From the NCBI GenBank assembly GCA_015501585.1, contig JADNRY010000066.1, positions 186,001 to 250,000 on the forward strand: a stretch of 64,000 nt of DNA, given 5' to 3'. Position 1 is the first letter of the stretch. Every line of letters begins with the position of its first letter. The DNA is from Rhodocollybia butyracea (Eukaryota; Basidiomycota; Agaricomycetes; Agaricales; Omphalotaceae). Positions 16,408-27,705 of this stretch are shown here, piece by piece. The translations under genes were made by a program, and so were the position numbers. Under the pieces are notes generated by a model. That model was not told the DNA's origin, searched no databases, and worked only from the letters and a program-made list of their open reading frames with translations.

Positions 16408-19400
16408 ATGGAAATGGCTCAGACTCTTCCTCATGATTCGAAGGAATCAGAGTATGACGAGAAGGAGCTCAGTCACTCAAACTCGTTCATAGACGAGAAG
16501 ACTGAAGGCCATAACAAGGTAGAAACGGCTGGAGGTGTTCTCATTGACACAGACGACATCGGTCAAGTTTTTGATAGTCCTCGTCTCATTGATCTAGGCG
16601 AAGATGGCAAAGAGAGACCAATCGGTATGTGCTCTCTGTTCCGTCGTCAATACCTGTTTGACGCTGTGCCATGTAACAGAAACTAGCTCGGACTATGCTG
16701 TCCGTCTGGTCTCCCTTGAAGACGACCCCACGATGCGAATCTTCACTTTCAGGTTGTGGTTCTTGGGGCTAGGCCTTTCCTGCTTTGGTGCAGTTCTAGG
16801 GCAAATATTCGTGAGTGTAAAGTTCCATCTTTTCTTGCGCGACGCTCACTAGGACAATCTAGTACTTCCGTCCCCAAACGGTCAGATTCTTCTTCGACAT
16901 GTGGTCAACGTCATTAACGCCATTTTAGATTACCGTTAGCTCGCTCTTCCTTCAGGTATATCCATTCCTCAAAGCTCAGTTTGAGACTCACTCTCCGTGT
17001 AGATTATCTCGTTCATAATGGGAAAGGTATACACTCTTTTGTCCACGAGGACCATCAAGCATGCTGACACCGAAGCTTCGAATATAGGCTTTGGAAGTAA
17101 TCATTCCGGGCCCCAGTCCAACTGCACGTATTCAAACTCGAGACAATGTATTCTGGAGGTTCTGTCGCCATTTGTCTATGTGAACTGTTACTTAACCCAT
17201 TCCAGCTTCCTTAACCATGGCCCGTTTAGTAAGGTTTTTGTGATTTACGCTATCTTCAGGGGCTCACCTTTCCTTCATAGATCTCAAGGAACATGTTGCA
17301 ATAACTATAATGGCATCGACTGCTTCAGCGTCCTCCTTAGCTATCAGTATCTTTGCGTCCCAAAACCTTTATTACAATGTGGACGTTAATGCGGGAGTGG
17401 GTATATTCACGTCAGTCTGATCCATTCCTTATCGGTGTCACATGCTCAAATATCCTGCAGTCTGATTGCCTCCCAGTTAATTGGTTATGGCTTGGCTGGA
17501 GTTTTACGCCCCTTCCTCGGTGAGTCCGTAACTCCACCCGTGGAGAGCTCGGAAGCTGAACATCGCCAAGTTTATCCCACATTCGCGATCTACCCGCAGA
17601 TCATGCCTCAAGTTCAACTGTGAGTGTTCATTTACCCCTAAATATTCTTGCGCTCTTGACGTGTGCCTTCATTAGGTATGATACTCTTCATCGTAGCCAG
17701 GAAGCGGTCATGCAGAAGAAACGAATGAAGTTTTTCTGGATCATGTTCATAGGTATGTATTTCAAATTTAGTGATAGTCTACGGTAGTTAAATCGGCTCT
17801 AATACAGGCATATTCGTCTGGGAGTGGTTCCCCGTAAGCCCTCTTTCATTCCGTTGTCTTGACAGTTTATCGCTCACACTTCATGCTTAGGAATATATTG
17901 CACCGTAATGCCGTCGTCTTGAACATCTCTCCTCATTACTGAAGCTTAGTACAGAACGCTCACCGGATTCAGCATATTCTGTCTCGCAGATCGCAAGAGT
18001 GCTTGGGTCAGTCGAATCTTCGGTTAGTCGATCATTTCTTCCCGCTTCTCCGGGTTTCCTGAGAATCCCTCGAAGGTGGTGCAAATAACAACGAGGGCCT
18101 TGGCGCGTTTGCTCTATGCTTCGACTGGGCATACGTTGGATCTGGAGGTGGCACTATTGGCGCGATGTTTACGCCACTGTCGACCATGCTTTCGCTTTAC
18201 GCAGGTTGCGCTGTTTGCATGTACGAATTCCACATTTATCACGTCACATCGTTTTAACCAAAGAATCGGTATAGGATCGTATTTTGTGTCTGTTACGTGG
18301 TATGTTTCACATGCTTGACCCCATTGCTTGGTTTGACCTACAAGGCTTTCTCAGAGGAACGTTTGGTTCGCGCAAAACTTCCCCTTCCTGTCGCAACTCC
18401 TGTATTACCAGAACGGTCTGTGAAGTCTCTCGTAAGATGTGGCTATTGCTGATTTTCGGTATAGGAACTGAATACGACCAACTTTCTATCTTGAATCCAG
18501 ATCTTAGTTTGAATAGCACGCTGCTTGAGGAGCAGGTAAATGTTGTTTCCCTCACTATGTTCAGTCACTGATCGTATACTCTAGGGCTTGCCATACTACG
18601 CGGCAGCACAGCTGCTGTACACTGTCAGCCGAACTATCTACGTCGGAGGTAGCGCTCTCTTCTTCCTTGAATAGCTTCGTGTGTACTAATGAATTATAGC
18701 GTCGGTTACCCACTTTTTCCTCTGGTATTGGCCTACTTTCTCCGATATCATCAAGGGATATTGGGTAGGCAATCATCCGCTCTCTTCTCTGCAGTGTTTC
18801 TAATGTTTTACAAAGACCAAAGAATGTGATGACCCCCATTACCAGAAAATGAAGGTATGGTGCATGGTCTTCGGTTTTCATTCATGACCAAACACCGCTT
18901 GTAGATTTACAAGGAGGTCAGCAACTGGGCCTATGTCTCACTATTCCTGGTATGTGCAGCGCTTGGTATCGGCCTGGCGTATGCAGCCAAAAGCGGTCTT
19001 CCGGCGTGGGCTTTGATCATCGCCCTTATTTTCGCGATGTTCTTTGCCCCAATAATTGGCACTGTACGAAACATTTTGTCTTTGTCCTCCTAAGTTACTG
19101 AATACGTGTTTTACAGCTCAACGCTACCGTGGGCTATGCTCCCCTCATTCAAAACCTGACACAGGTTCGATCATTTGTCCCAACCTGCTTTGTTCGGTCT
19201 TTCTAAATCTCCCCACACAGATGGTTTGTGGAGCTCTTGTTCCTGGAAAACCTGTCGCCAACATGTACTTTACATTGTACGGCGAGAACCCGGTAACACA
19301 GGCCCTCCTGTTACTGGCAGATTTGAAAACGGTGCGCTTGTCTACTCTACTCAGCATTAGTTTCGTTGACCCCAAGGCTCGTAGGGTCAATACACCAAGG

Positions 19401-20388
19401 TTCCTCCCCGAGTTACTTTTGGTGTCCAATTTATCGGTACAGTAGTCGGAGGAATCCTAAATTTCGTGATTATGCGTGTAAGTCTGTGACTCCGAGTCCT
19501 TATTCCTATTTCCACGAGCCCCTTTAATTTACTCTCCTGATTAGGTTGTCCTTACTTCACAACGCGACACCTTGCTCAATGTCCAAGGCTCCAACATCTG
19601 GTCAGGACAACAGGTCACTATACGTCTTCTTTCTTGGAGCCCCAAACTTATTCCTTTGCTCAGGCTCAATCGTACAATAGCGCAGCTATTGCGTGGGGCG
19701 CACTCGGAAAACCTTTGTACGCCACGGGAACCAGATATGGAGTAAGCCATTCTCGTCTGATTATGAAGACTTTGAGGCTCATTCTCTTAGTTCGTTCCAT
19801 ACATGCTCCTCGTCGGTCTGTTGTGCCCAATTCCGTTTTGGCTCCTGCACAAGAAATACCCTAAATTTGGATTCAACTATGTATTTACTCCTGTACTCGT
19901 TGGTGAGTGGATCGTCAACTCCTTTATATGCATTTGATTAACGCGTTGGCAGCTGAGCTTGGCTTTTTGAGTGTCGGTATCAACTCTAGCGTCTTTTCAA
20001 CTCTCCTCGTGGCCCTCTTCTCGCAATACTATCTGCGCAAGTGAGTACGCTGCTCGATCTAGGGTCTTCATCTTCTTATCGACCTACAGGTATCATGCCA
20101 CCTGGTTCCGCAAATACAACTTCTTGTTGAGGTATGGGCGTGAATCAATCTCTTACGTATTCATTCGTTGACTCTCCGCACAAGTGCTGCTCTTGACGGA
20201 GGCACGGAAATTATGATCTTCGTCAGTACTTTCGCTGTGAACGGCGGCAGTGGAACCGCGCATCCGTTCCCGAATTGGGCTCTTGTGAGTGATACCATTA
20301 TGCGCTTGTCGTTCATGTATTGATACCCTCTCAGAACCCGGCTCCCGGAGAAGTGAACATCGATTACTGTAAAGCGTTGAATAATTAA
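16408..20388 (+). CDS. Oligopeptide transporter (OPT family)
   Basis: About 32 exons splice into one uninterrupted frame. The N-terminus is a hydrophilic cytosolic leader (METAQ-like start, acidic), followed by DDPTMRIFTFRLWFLGLG, typical of OPT proteins. Family landmarks follow in order: FLNHGPFNLKEHVAITIMAS, FTPLSTMLSLYAGCAV, NVWFAQNFPFLSQLLYY, DPHYQKMKIYKEV, NFVIMRVVLTSQRDTLL, KKYPKFGFNYVFTPVL and the C-terminal NPAPGEVNIDYC. These proton-coupled plasma-membrane carriers take up tetra- and pentapeptides or related compounds. The internal exons include very short ones: 16863-16880 (18 nt), 17003-17026 (24 nt), 17206-17228 (23 nt), 17808-17833 (26 nt) and 17891-17904 (14 nt). The frame remains intact through all of them, which argues for a working gene. 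The start is the ATG at 16408; an upstream in-frame region lacks a better ATG. Confidence 0.93.
17891..17904 (+). other. 14-nt microexon of the transporter gene
   Basis: Flanked by a cttag acceptor and a gtaatg donor, it encodes E-Y-I-A plus two bases of Pro. Joining it to the exon at 17955 gives EYIAPTLTGFSIFCLA, the expected OPT sequence, so the exon is supported by family conservation rather than by frame alone. Confidence 0.75.
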
Positions 20389-20574
20389 GGCAAATTTCTA
20401 TAGTTGACGATATCCTGAATGCAAGTAAGTAGTATAGTATTTGACTCTGTATTTTATGGGGATTTTTATATGTTATAAATTATAAGACGAAAGTTAACAT
20501 GCGCTACAAGATATCTGATTGCACTGGTGCTCGACTATACTTATGTACACTTATTTCGACCTACGAGAAAAACT
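20389..20574. other. Short convergent gap
   Basis: Only 186 bases separate the stop codons of the transporter (+) and the MYND/MSS51_C gene (-). It should carry both 3' ends; no other feature is seen. Confidence 0.5.
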
Positions 20575-22358
20575 TCAACGGAACCCGGCACAAAGCCAGC
20601 CATTCGTAGCATAGAACCCAGTCACCTTGTTAGGTTCTGGTCGAACGATCTTACTTCCCCAGGGGTTCTCCTTTGGACCCAGTGAAGATACCAGATTTGC
20701 CCCAGCACGGCGAATAATGCTTGCTTCAGCCTCCGCTTCGTCACGATTGTAAGACTGGAGAAATTTTGGTATTAGACAACAACAAACTTAGCATTACGCA
20801 CAGTAAATGCACTCGGAATTTTTTCATCGACAAGAAACTTGATGGTGTTTGCCCAGGACTCAATTTCCGATGAGCCAGAGTTAAATGCTATTGCGATATC
20901 CGGTTTGACAAATTTGGTACCGAGTTTCTGAGCATATTCATGGTACATCCTATTCCTGTTGTAAGATAAAAGCAACTGCGAGAGTTATCGTTGCCTACTC
21001 AGCCTGGTGCTGATGAATTCTCTTCCTTTCTTGACGTTTACAGTACCTGGTACTCCGTTAGATATAAACACACCTTGAGACAATCAAGTACTCACGGGCA
21101 AGTTTCCATATCAAAGACATTTTTAGAACCAGTAAGTGTTTTCAAGTCCGGACCACATAAAAGGAGCTGTATATATATTAGTAAGTTTCGAGAGATAAAC
21201 ACAACAAAATGCTACCTTCAACGTTTTGACTTTGGGAAGACGATGGAGAACTTCCTCGAATAACATAGCATACATGACTTCTTTGTCGACGGAAGCACCC
21301 ATAATCTAAATTGGTTTTGAGCTACGGATCATCATTAATAGAAAAAGAACGCACGTGAACGGTTAGGGTTTCTTTACTGGTCCATTCATCGTTGTCGTTT
21401 AGACTCTGTAACGCATAAATTATGGTCAAAGGAAAAGAGAGGCCCTCGGAAGCACCACGAAGGAAAGGATCCAAGGGCGGACCCCTACCGCCAGCCATAT
21501 TTCTCAATTCATCACCATACTCACCATCCCAGGTCTTTACTTCAGGAAGCGGGATCCATTGAGATTTGATTCGCTCTGGAGCCCACTGGAAGAGACCTGT
21601 TGCGCTAGATCCACCCATTATAGTTGCAAACCGTGCATCGACAAGCATATTCTGGTTCAGCTCGCACTGACTGAGACCATCATAGCCTCCTTCGCATGGT
21701 TCGTTCATATGTTTTGCGGATACAACGTCCCAGTGCTCCTCTGAGCAAAAGAAAGCTAGTTGACACATCGGGCATGAGCCTAAGCACACATCGGGGCCTG
21801 GGTTTTCCATTCGTATAATCCTGTCTGAGCGTGTGCTGTACAAGCCAAATATCTATGAGCGACTTAGATGGAAAGATAACATAGCGTACCAAGCAAGGCA
21901 CTTAGGTTCGAAAGCGACAATGTTTCTTTCAACGGTATTCAAAGGTCGATTCAACAAACGCTTGAGAAGGGTTTCGAAGTTCATTCCCCTCGTGAGGATT
22001 ATCGAGTTCAAGCTCTTGAAATTGGAAGATGGTGCTGCGGACGGACTCAGGAGAATAGATCTGGAGGCAGAGTCATTCTCGATCGCATATAGACTTTTAC
22101 AGATGGCTTTGTGGCTAGGCCAATCTTTCTGAGCTGAAAGTAAGTATCACTATCAAGCAATCGGTAGCATCCAAACTTTTTGACAATCTGTCGTCGTAAG
22201 CTCAGAATGTGAGAGTTTCAAGAAATCGATAAATCACTAACCAGAACTACAATAGGCAACGCTACGACATTTTGAGCAGCGAGAGATGTTTTTCTCCGCG
22301 CGTTCGATAAAGCATGAATGGCAAGCCTGCCCCATTCTGGCAGTAAGAGGAGGTATTT
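20575..22358 (-). CDS. MYND zinc-finger protein with MSS51-type C-terminal domain
   Basis: A multi-exon minus-strand gene. The start is the ATG at 22358-22356. Near the N-terminus a MYND finger spans several short exons: CHSCFIERAEKNISRCSKC, then VAYCSSDCQKKDWPSHK and C. A second Cys-rich stretch follows (CLAC...CLGSCPMC...FFCSEEHW). The large exon around 21350-21830 holds the conserved middle (ALQSLNDNDEWTSKETLTVH). The C-terminal half resembles the MSS51_C domain, with IMGASVDKEVMYAMLFEEVL, KPDIAIAFNSG and IPSAFT. It ends in WLCAGFR. Yeast Mss51 is a mitochondrial COX1 translation factor, but the wider MYND/MSS51_C group in fungi is not restricted to that role, so I do not assign it here. 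It is divergent from the SNF2 gene across a gap of about 150 bp. Confidence 0.85.
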
Positions 22359-22506
22359 TTGTCGTCATAGTGGACTGGCGGAAAAGTTAAACTCTTGAAA
22401 AAGAAACCGACGGCACGCCGCCACACGATTTAGCCTGCCCTAAATAACATCAATTGAAAATTTGAATTGAAAGACGCAATTGAAGTTATCCTTTCTTTTA
22501 ACGAAA
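22359..22506. promoter_or_regulatory. Putative bidirectional promoter, MYND gene and SNF2 gene
   Basis: A gap of 148 bases separates the two divergent start codons. It is AT-rich near the SNF2 side and holds repeated caattgaa-type motifs. Both transcripts must start within it or inside neighbouring exons, which implies shared control; no experimental support is visible. Confidence 0.55.
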
Positions 22507-25500
22507 ATGACTGAACATGTGGATTTTTCAACTGACGACGAGCTTGACATTGTCACGCCGAAATCACCTCCATTAGGGTCTATTCCTCAATATCCTCAAT
22601 CTGCACCTCCCCGCTCTCTAGAGCAATATGAAAATTCAAATACACGACGATCTGCTCGTCTCAAGAACACTCCTTCAGCGATATTACAGCCACGAAAAAG
22701 GACGGCTTCGTCAGTCGTGTCGAACGACAAAGCTAGCAAAAAAGCGAAACTGGCAGAGGACAAAAAAGCTGTAAGTAAAATACTAAATTTTCACGCGTCC
22801 TGTTGTATTCAAAAAAGCTTAGAGCACCGCTCTCAACAACGCAAAGCGTGCGGCCCGAAAACTTCATCGTGATTCGTGGCTGCTGCGCCATCGTGACCTT
22901 TTCGAGGCCTTACTCCCACCTTCCAATAATTTTTTTGCTCAGTTAGCCACTCAGGCATACGAAAAAGGTCTATATGTCCCTTTTCATGAGCTCGAACAGC
23001 AGCCAAAGCTCATTGTTGGTCAGATGAAAGATTATCAGGTCTGTTACATTCCCGTTCGGTTTACTATCCCATTGATCCTTTGTAGATCTTGGGTCTTTCT
23101 TTTCTTGCCCATATGTATGAAAATGGTATATAATCAAACTCTTCGTTCGCTTTATGATAACTTAAACAGTGCTTTAGGCATGAACTGCGTCTTGGGAGAT
23201 GAGTGAGTCACTATCAACAGCCATTGTAGATTCGCTCATAACGATCTTGTAGAATGGGTCTAGGAAAAACTCTCCAGGTAGGCGATACTCACGCATTACT
23301 TGGTTGTCAAGTTTTGAAGAAATATTCCAGACTCTCTCCCTTTTTGCTTACATAGCTGAACGCCACGAAGGTACTGAGATGCTTCGATTCTACGCGTATG
23401 AGTTGTTGAGCATGTTTGAACAGGCCACCTCGACCCACATCTCATCGTATGTCCTCTATCTGTCCTATCGTCTTGGGAAGCGGTGAGTTATCGATTTCCA
23501 AAAATCTGAAAGTGCACTAATATAGATCCTACAGGAAGCCGCTCGGTGGTTCCCCAGTGGGAAAGTTGCACGCTTCCACGGGTCAGCTAATGAGCGTCTT
23601 CGGCTACGGAACACCTTGCGTGAAGGCAAATTTGACATATTGATCACAACATACGATGTATATGCTGTCGAAGATAGTTGGTTCAAATCCCGTCGCTGGA
23701 CATATTGTGTTTTGGATGAAGGGCACAAAATCAAAAACTCTGACAGCCAAATCTCGCGGAAATTGCAAGGCCTGAACGCCATGTATCGTCTCAGTAAGTT
23801 GTTTACCACCCTATTGAGATGGTTCACGAACAGTAATTAGTTCTTACGGGCACTCCAATCCAAAACAATTTGCGAGAATTGTTCAGTCTCCTTCATTACC
23901 TCTACCCATTCATATTCACGCCTTCGACTAGCCAGCTCTTTGAAATCTCCTTTGACCTTAGCAAAGGCTCCTACTCTCTACCTTTTGTCAAAGCTGCTCA
24001 GAAGCTGCTTTCTGTCATCATGATTCGCCGCACCAAGGCCAATGTGGCCACTGATGTTCCTCCTCGTGAAGAACAGACTATTTTTATTCCTCTCACTGAA
24101 ATCCAGCGATTCTGGATGTACCGAATGATCACGCGTCTTGACAATATCAACTTCAAAGAAATCTTTGACTCGACCATGGAACTGCATGACAACAGTGCAC
24201 AAGATGGCCGTAATGAAGTTCTATCTCTTTTGGAGACAGAAAAGGAGGGTAAACGTGAGTGTCCATTCAATATTTCATTATTTCGCGAGGGTGACCCTCG
24301 ATACAGAATGGAAAAAACTTATGAACCTTCTAATGCAACTCAGAAGAATCTGTGATCAGTATGCTTCCAGATTCTTTTCTTGGGTTGTCGAATAATAATA
24401 ATCAGTTCTCTAGCCCTTATCTGATGCCGAATGTGGAACCTGAGTATGTTACCAGAACCTTTGTTCCATTGTGCTGTTGATATATCAATCCTCTAGCCCT
24501 TATTACATCGGAGAGCATATTGTAGCTAGTTCAAGCAAACTGATAGTGATTGACAAGATTCTCGCAGATCTTCTGCCCAAGGGCGAAAAAGTACTCATAT
24601 TCTCTGTATGTGCTTCTTGTTTGTTCCTGGTTGCTTGGTATAACTCGGATACATGTTTCTAGCAATGGATTGGGTAAGATCGACATCATCAGAAATTACG
24701 CTTTGTACTCAATTGGGCTTTCCTAGGATGTTGGATGTTCTAGAAGACATGATGCATCTTCGTGGCATCAAATATGCCCGTTTGGATGGGTCTACTCCAC
24801 GCCCTCGACGTACTCTTGACATCAAGCTTGTATGTGTCTTCTGATTTTTTGTATCACTTTGCAGTCCTTACGTGTCTGCCCTTTTAGTTCCAGCATGAGA
24901 ATTCTCGCAAGTTACATCTACCTATTATGGGAGGCATTCATTGATTCGCCGTCCGACTTAGAATTACATGTATATCTCATTTCAACGAAAGCTGGCGGTT
25001 TAGGTCAGTATATAGTTGTGTAGTAGTATAGCATCTCACTTTCCCCGTCTAGGTATCAACTTGACCAAGGCATCAACGGTCATCATGGTGATATTCTGTG
25101 GTGTGTAGTGATTATTTCACTGACTGACCCAATATTTCAAGGCGGATTCAGATTGGAACCCTCAATCTGATCTTCAAGCCATAGCTAGGGCTCACAGAAT
25201 CGGGCAGACCAAAATTGTCAAAGTAAGATTTCGTTGCTCTAATTTGTCCTATTCCTTCACAATCTCTGTAGGTCTATCGTCTAATATGTGGTGGAAGTGT
25301 TGAGGATCAGATGCTGGTTCGTCATAAGCATATTCTTACGATCTCGTTGCTAAAATCGTCCGTCGCAGGACCGTCTTCGGCGCAAGCTCTTTCTTTCGGT
25401 TAAGATTATGGGGTCCGATAATCCCGGTCAGAGTGCCTCCAATGCTGATACATCAGGTATGGGTTCTGCGGCTCTTATAGACATTTTGCGGAAAGGAAGC

Positions 25501-26626
25501 AGTGCTCTGCTTCCGGGTTCCGACATGGACCTCAGCAAGTTCATCCAGGCACCTATTGATGAAATTCTGAGCACGTCGAAGGCCCGAGAGGATGCTAGGG
25601 ATGCCAAACTTTTACAGTCTCTTCAAGGTTCCAACTCTCCAGGTACTGAGGATATTATGAACAACGGACATCCTGATGCCTGTAACCAGCAACTTCTGAA
25701 GGATGCAGAGGAGGAGGAACAACGACTCTTAAGTGGAGTGGCACAGGTGCGATGTCGTCTGTTCGAGGGTCAGATACTCGAGAGAGCCGGAAGAAGCAAC
25801 AAAGACATTGCAGATGAATGGACAAATATACAGAAGCGAGCTTCGAAGAGCCGGGAGACAGTCGTCCTGAATGGAATGACTTTCGTTGTTGACCTCGAAC
25901 CTGTTGCGCCAACGGTATATTATACCAGTTTATCTCAAGCTGTATCTGATTAGTTTTTTTTGCATTCAGGTGCGGCTGGATAGCCAGCTTTCAAAACCTT
26001 CCACCAAGGTCAAGAAGCCTGAGCTGGGTTCGGAGGACTATTGTGTAGTTTGCCAGGATGGGGGAGAATTATTCTTGTGTTCTCACTGTCCACGAGGTGG
26101 GTATCATTAAACACTTACACAAATTGGTGCTCATCTCATTATTCTCAGTCTTCCATGCAAATTGCCGGAACATGAGTGAAAAGGAGGTGAAAAGGGGTTG
26201 GCGTGGGTGTCCTCAGCATGCATGCTGTGAGTGCCAAAGGGGTGTGTCAGATGCAGGTGGTCTCTTGTTTCGGTAGGTCAATTGTATCACTCGTCAAGCA
26301 ACTCCTGATGCTGACAAGTACAGATGTCGTACGTGCCATCGGGCTTTCTGTGAAGACTGTCTTTCTGAGCCGTTCGACCCTGTTGGAGAAGTTCTTCCTG
26401 AATTGTAAGTCTTTGCCATGATTCAGCTCTTGCTATCTAAATCTGTTTTCTGGGGTGCAGCCTCTTGCTCAATTATCATGAGACACCATCTGGGTATTAT
26501 ATTAACTGTGGGCATTGTAAAATTCGAGGCAAAAATGATCCTCAGTGGAAGCAGGACTGGCAGAATGCTATCCAGACCGCGGAACATGCACTTGAAATCA
26601 AGGAGAAGATAGAGAACCAGATTTGA
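22507..26626 (+). CDS. SNF2-family chromatin-remodelling ATPase with C-terminal PHD-type finger
   Basis: Many exons splice into one continuous frame. The N-terminal leader is acidic, then basic. The ATPase core shows the Walker A region [26 protein letters not shown], the Walker B box LDEGHKIKN (DEGH rather than DEAH), [17 protein letters not shown], and in the second lobe [30 protein letters not shown] and [16 protein letters not shown]. After a linker, the C-terminus carries [19 protein letters not shown] and further Cys/His pairs, a PHD finger followed by additional CxxC pairs. The core is closest in feel to ISWI/LSH-type remodellers, but there is no HAND-SANT-SLIDE module. It should be nuclear and move or exchange nucleosomes, guided by the finger. 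One intron (24907-24961) appears to use a GC donor. The start is the first ATG in frame. Confidence 0.92.
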
Positions 26627-27705
26627 ATATCTGACAGCCTGTCGTTTTAGTCGTTTTAGCAAGATGATTGGTATATATAATGAACATGCAATACTTGTAG
26701 CATACAGAAGTTCACCTTAGTACACAGGCGGCCTCCTGGGTTAAACTGAGTTTAACCCCGAAATTTTCAGGGGAGGTCTAACCTAGTTGATGCGCAGTGC
26801 AAAAATGATAAGATTGCCCCAGTTTAACGGTTAACCCAGGTACAAAAATGTTCAGCCCCAGGACAAAATGATTTGGCCCAGACTCCACATACGCGTTTCA
26901 TCTGGTTTTATCATCGAGTCACGTTCTGTTCCTTCCCCGTTGGCACCCGAATCTTTTTCCGTCCATATCCGTTCATTCCGTGATCAGAAATAATAGAAAA
27001 AAACATATATTGATGATTATTAGCGTAGTACAAATAGTAGTACAGATACGTAGTATACGATAATATAGATGTATAGAAAACCTAACATTGCAACTCACCT
27101 TTATAGACCAGTAAAAGTTACGCTGAGCCTAAATAAAAGATCGTTAGTAAATTGCGATACAGGTACACACGAAGAGAAACCTGCCAACTGTATCTAGACA
27201 AACATTGACCAACTTGAACTACTTTGAGGCATTGAGGAAGTATTTGTGAGCGTTGAGGAAGTATTGAGCATTGAGGAAGTATCGAGCGTTGACGTTGAGG
27301 ATGCGTTGACGTTGAGGAGGCGTTGACGTTGAGGAGGCATTGGCGTTGAGGAATACGTTGACGTTGCAGGAGCGTTGAGGAAACGTTGAGGAAATGTGAA
27401 ACAGGTATTGGCACCGGTGTTATTGCAGTTATGATAGACTCGAGAGTTGAAGGTTGAAGACCCATGTTGAACTGCGCTGCGCAATTGAAGTGGGAAAGGT
27501 TTGGGGGGGACAAGAGTGGGACGAAAAGAAAAATGAACCGTGGAAAAAAGAGCTCACGCGTTTATCACAGTCACGGGAGCGCATTTTGCTTCCGTTTTTG
27601 ACGCCTCAGGCATGGTCAAGCCTCAGCATGAGTCGAAGCAGTGTAGGGTTGAAGATAAACGGTATAAACATATGGTTTATGGTAAACTGTGGCACACAAA
27701 ACTAT
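26627..27705. other. Left flank of the transposon, non-coding
   Basis: Between the SNF2 stop and the accessory gene's stop. From about 26727 the sequence becomes unusual: repeated cccagg or cctggg words spaced by A-rich runs, similar to words near the other edge (34470-34600). This is where I place the left end of the transposon. A GTTGAGG-type tandem repeat sits at 27230-27400. Confidence 0.5.
27230..27400. repeat. Imperfect minisatellite built on GTTGA words
   Basis: Units of about 12-18 nt (variants of gcgttgacgttgaggag and gttgaggaagtatt) repeat roughly a dozen times with substitutions and length changes. Long frames cross it on the minus strand but are low-complexity and lack codon logic, so I read it as non-coding. 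Confidence 0.75.

Noticed and set aside
27230..27400. CRISPR-like repeat array
   Set aside because: Units are contiguous and variable, without unique spacers, and the host is a fungus.
27118..27513. A 131-codon minus-strand frame across the minisatellite
   Set aside because: The frame is open only because the repeat unit lacks stops; the product is low-complexity and two frames are open at once.
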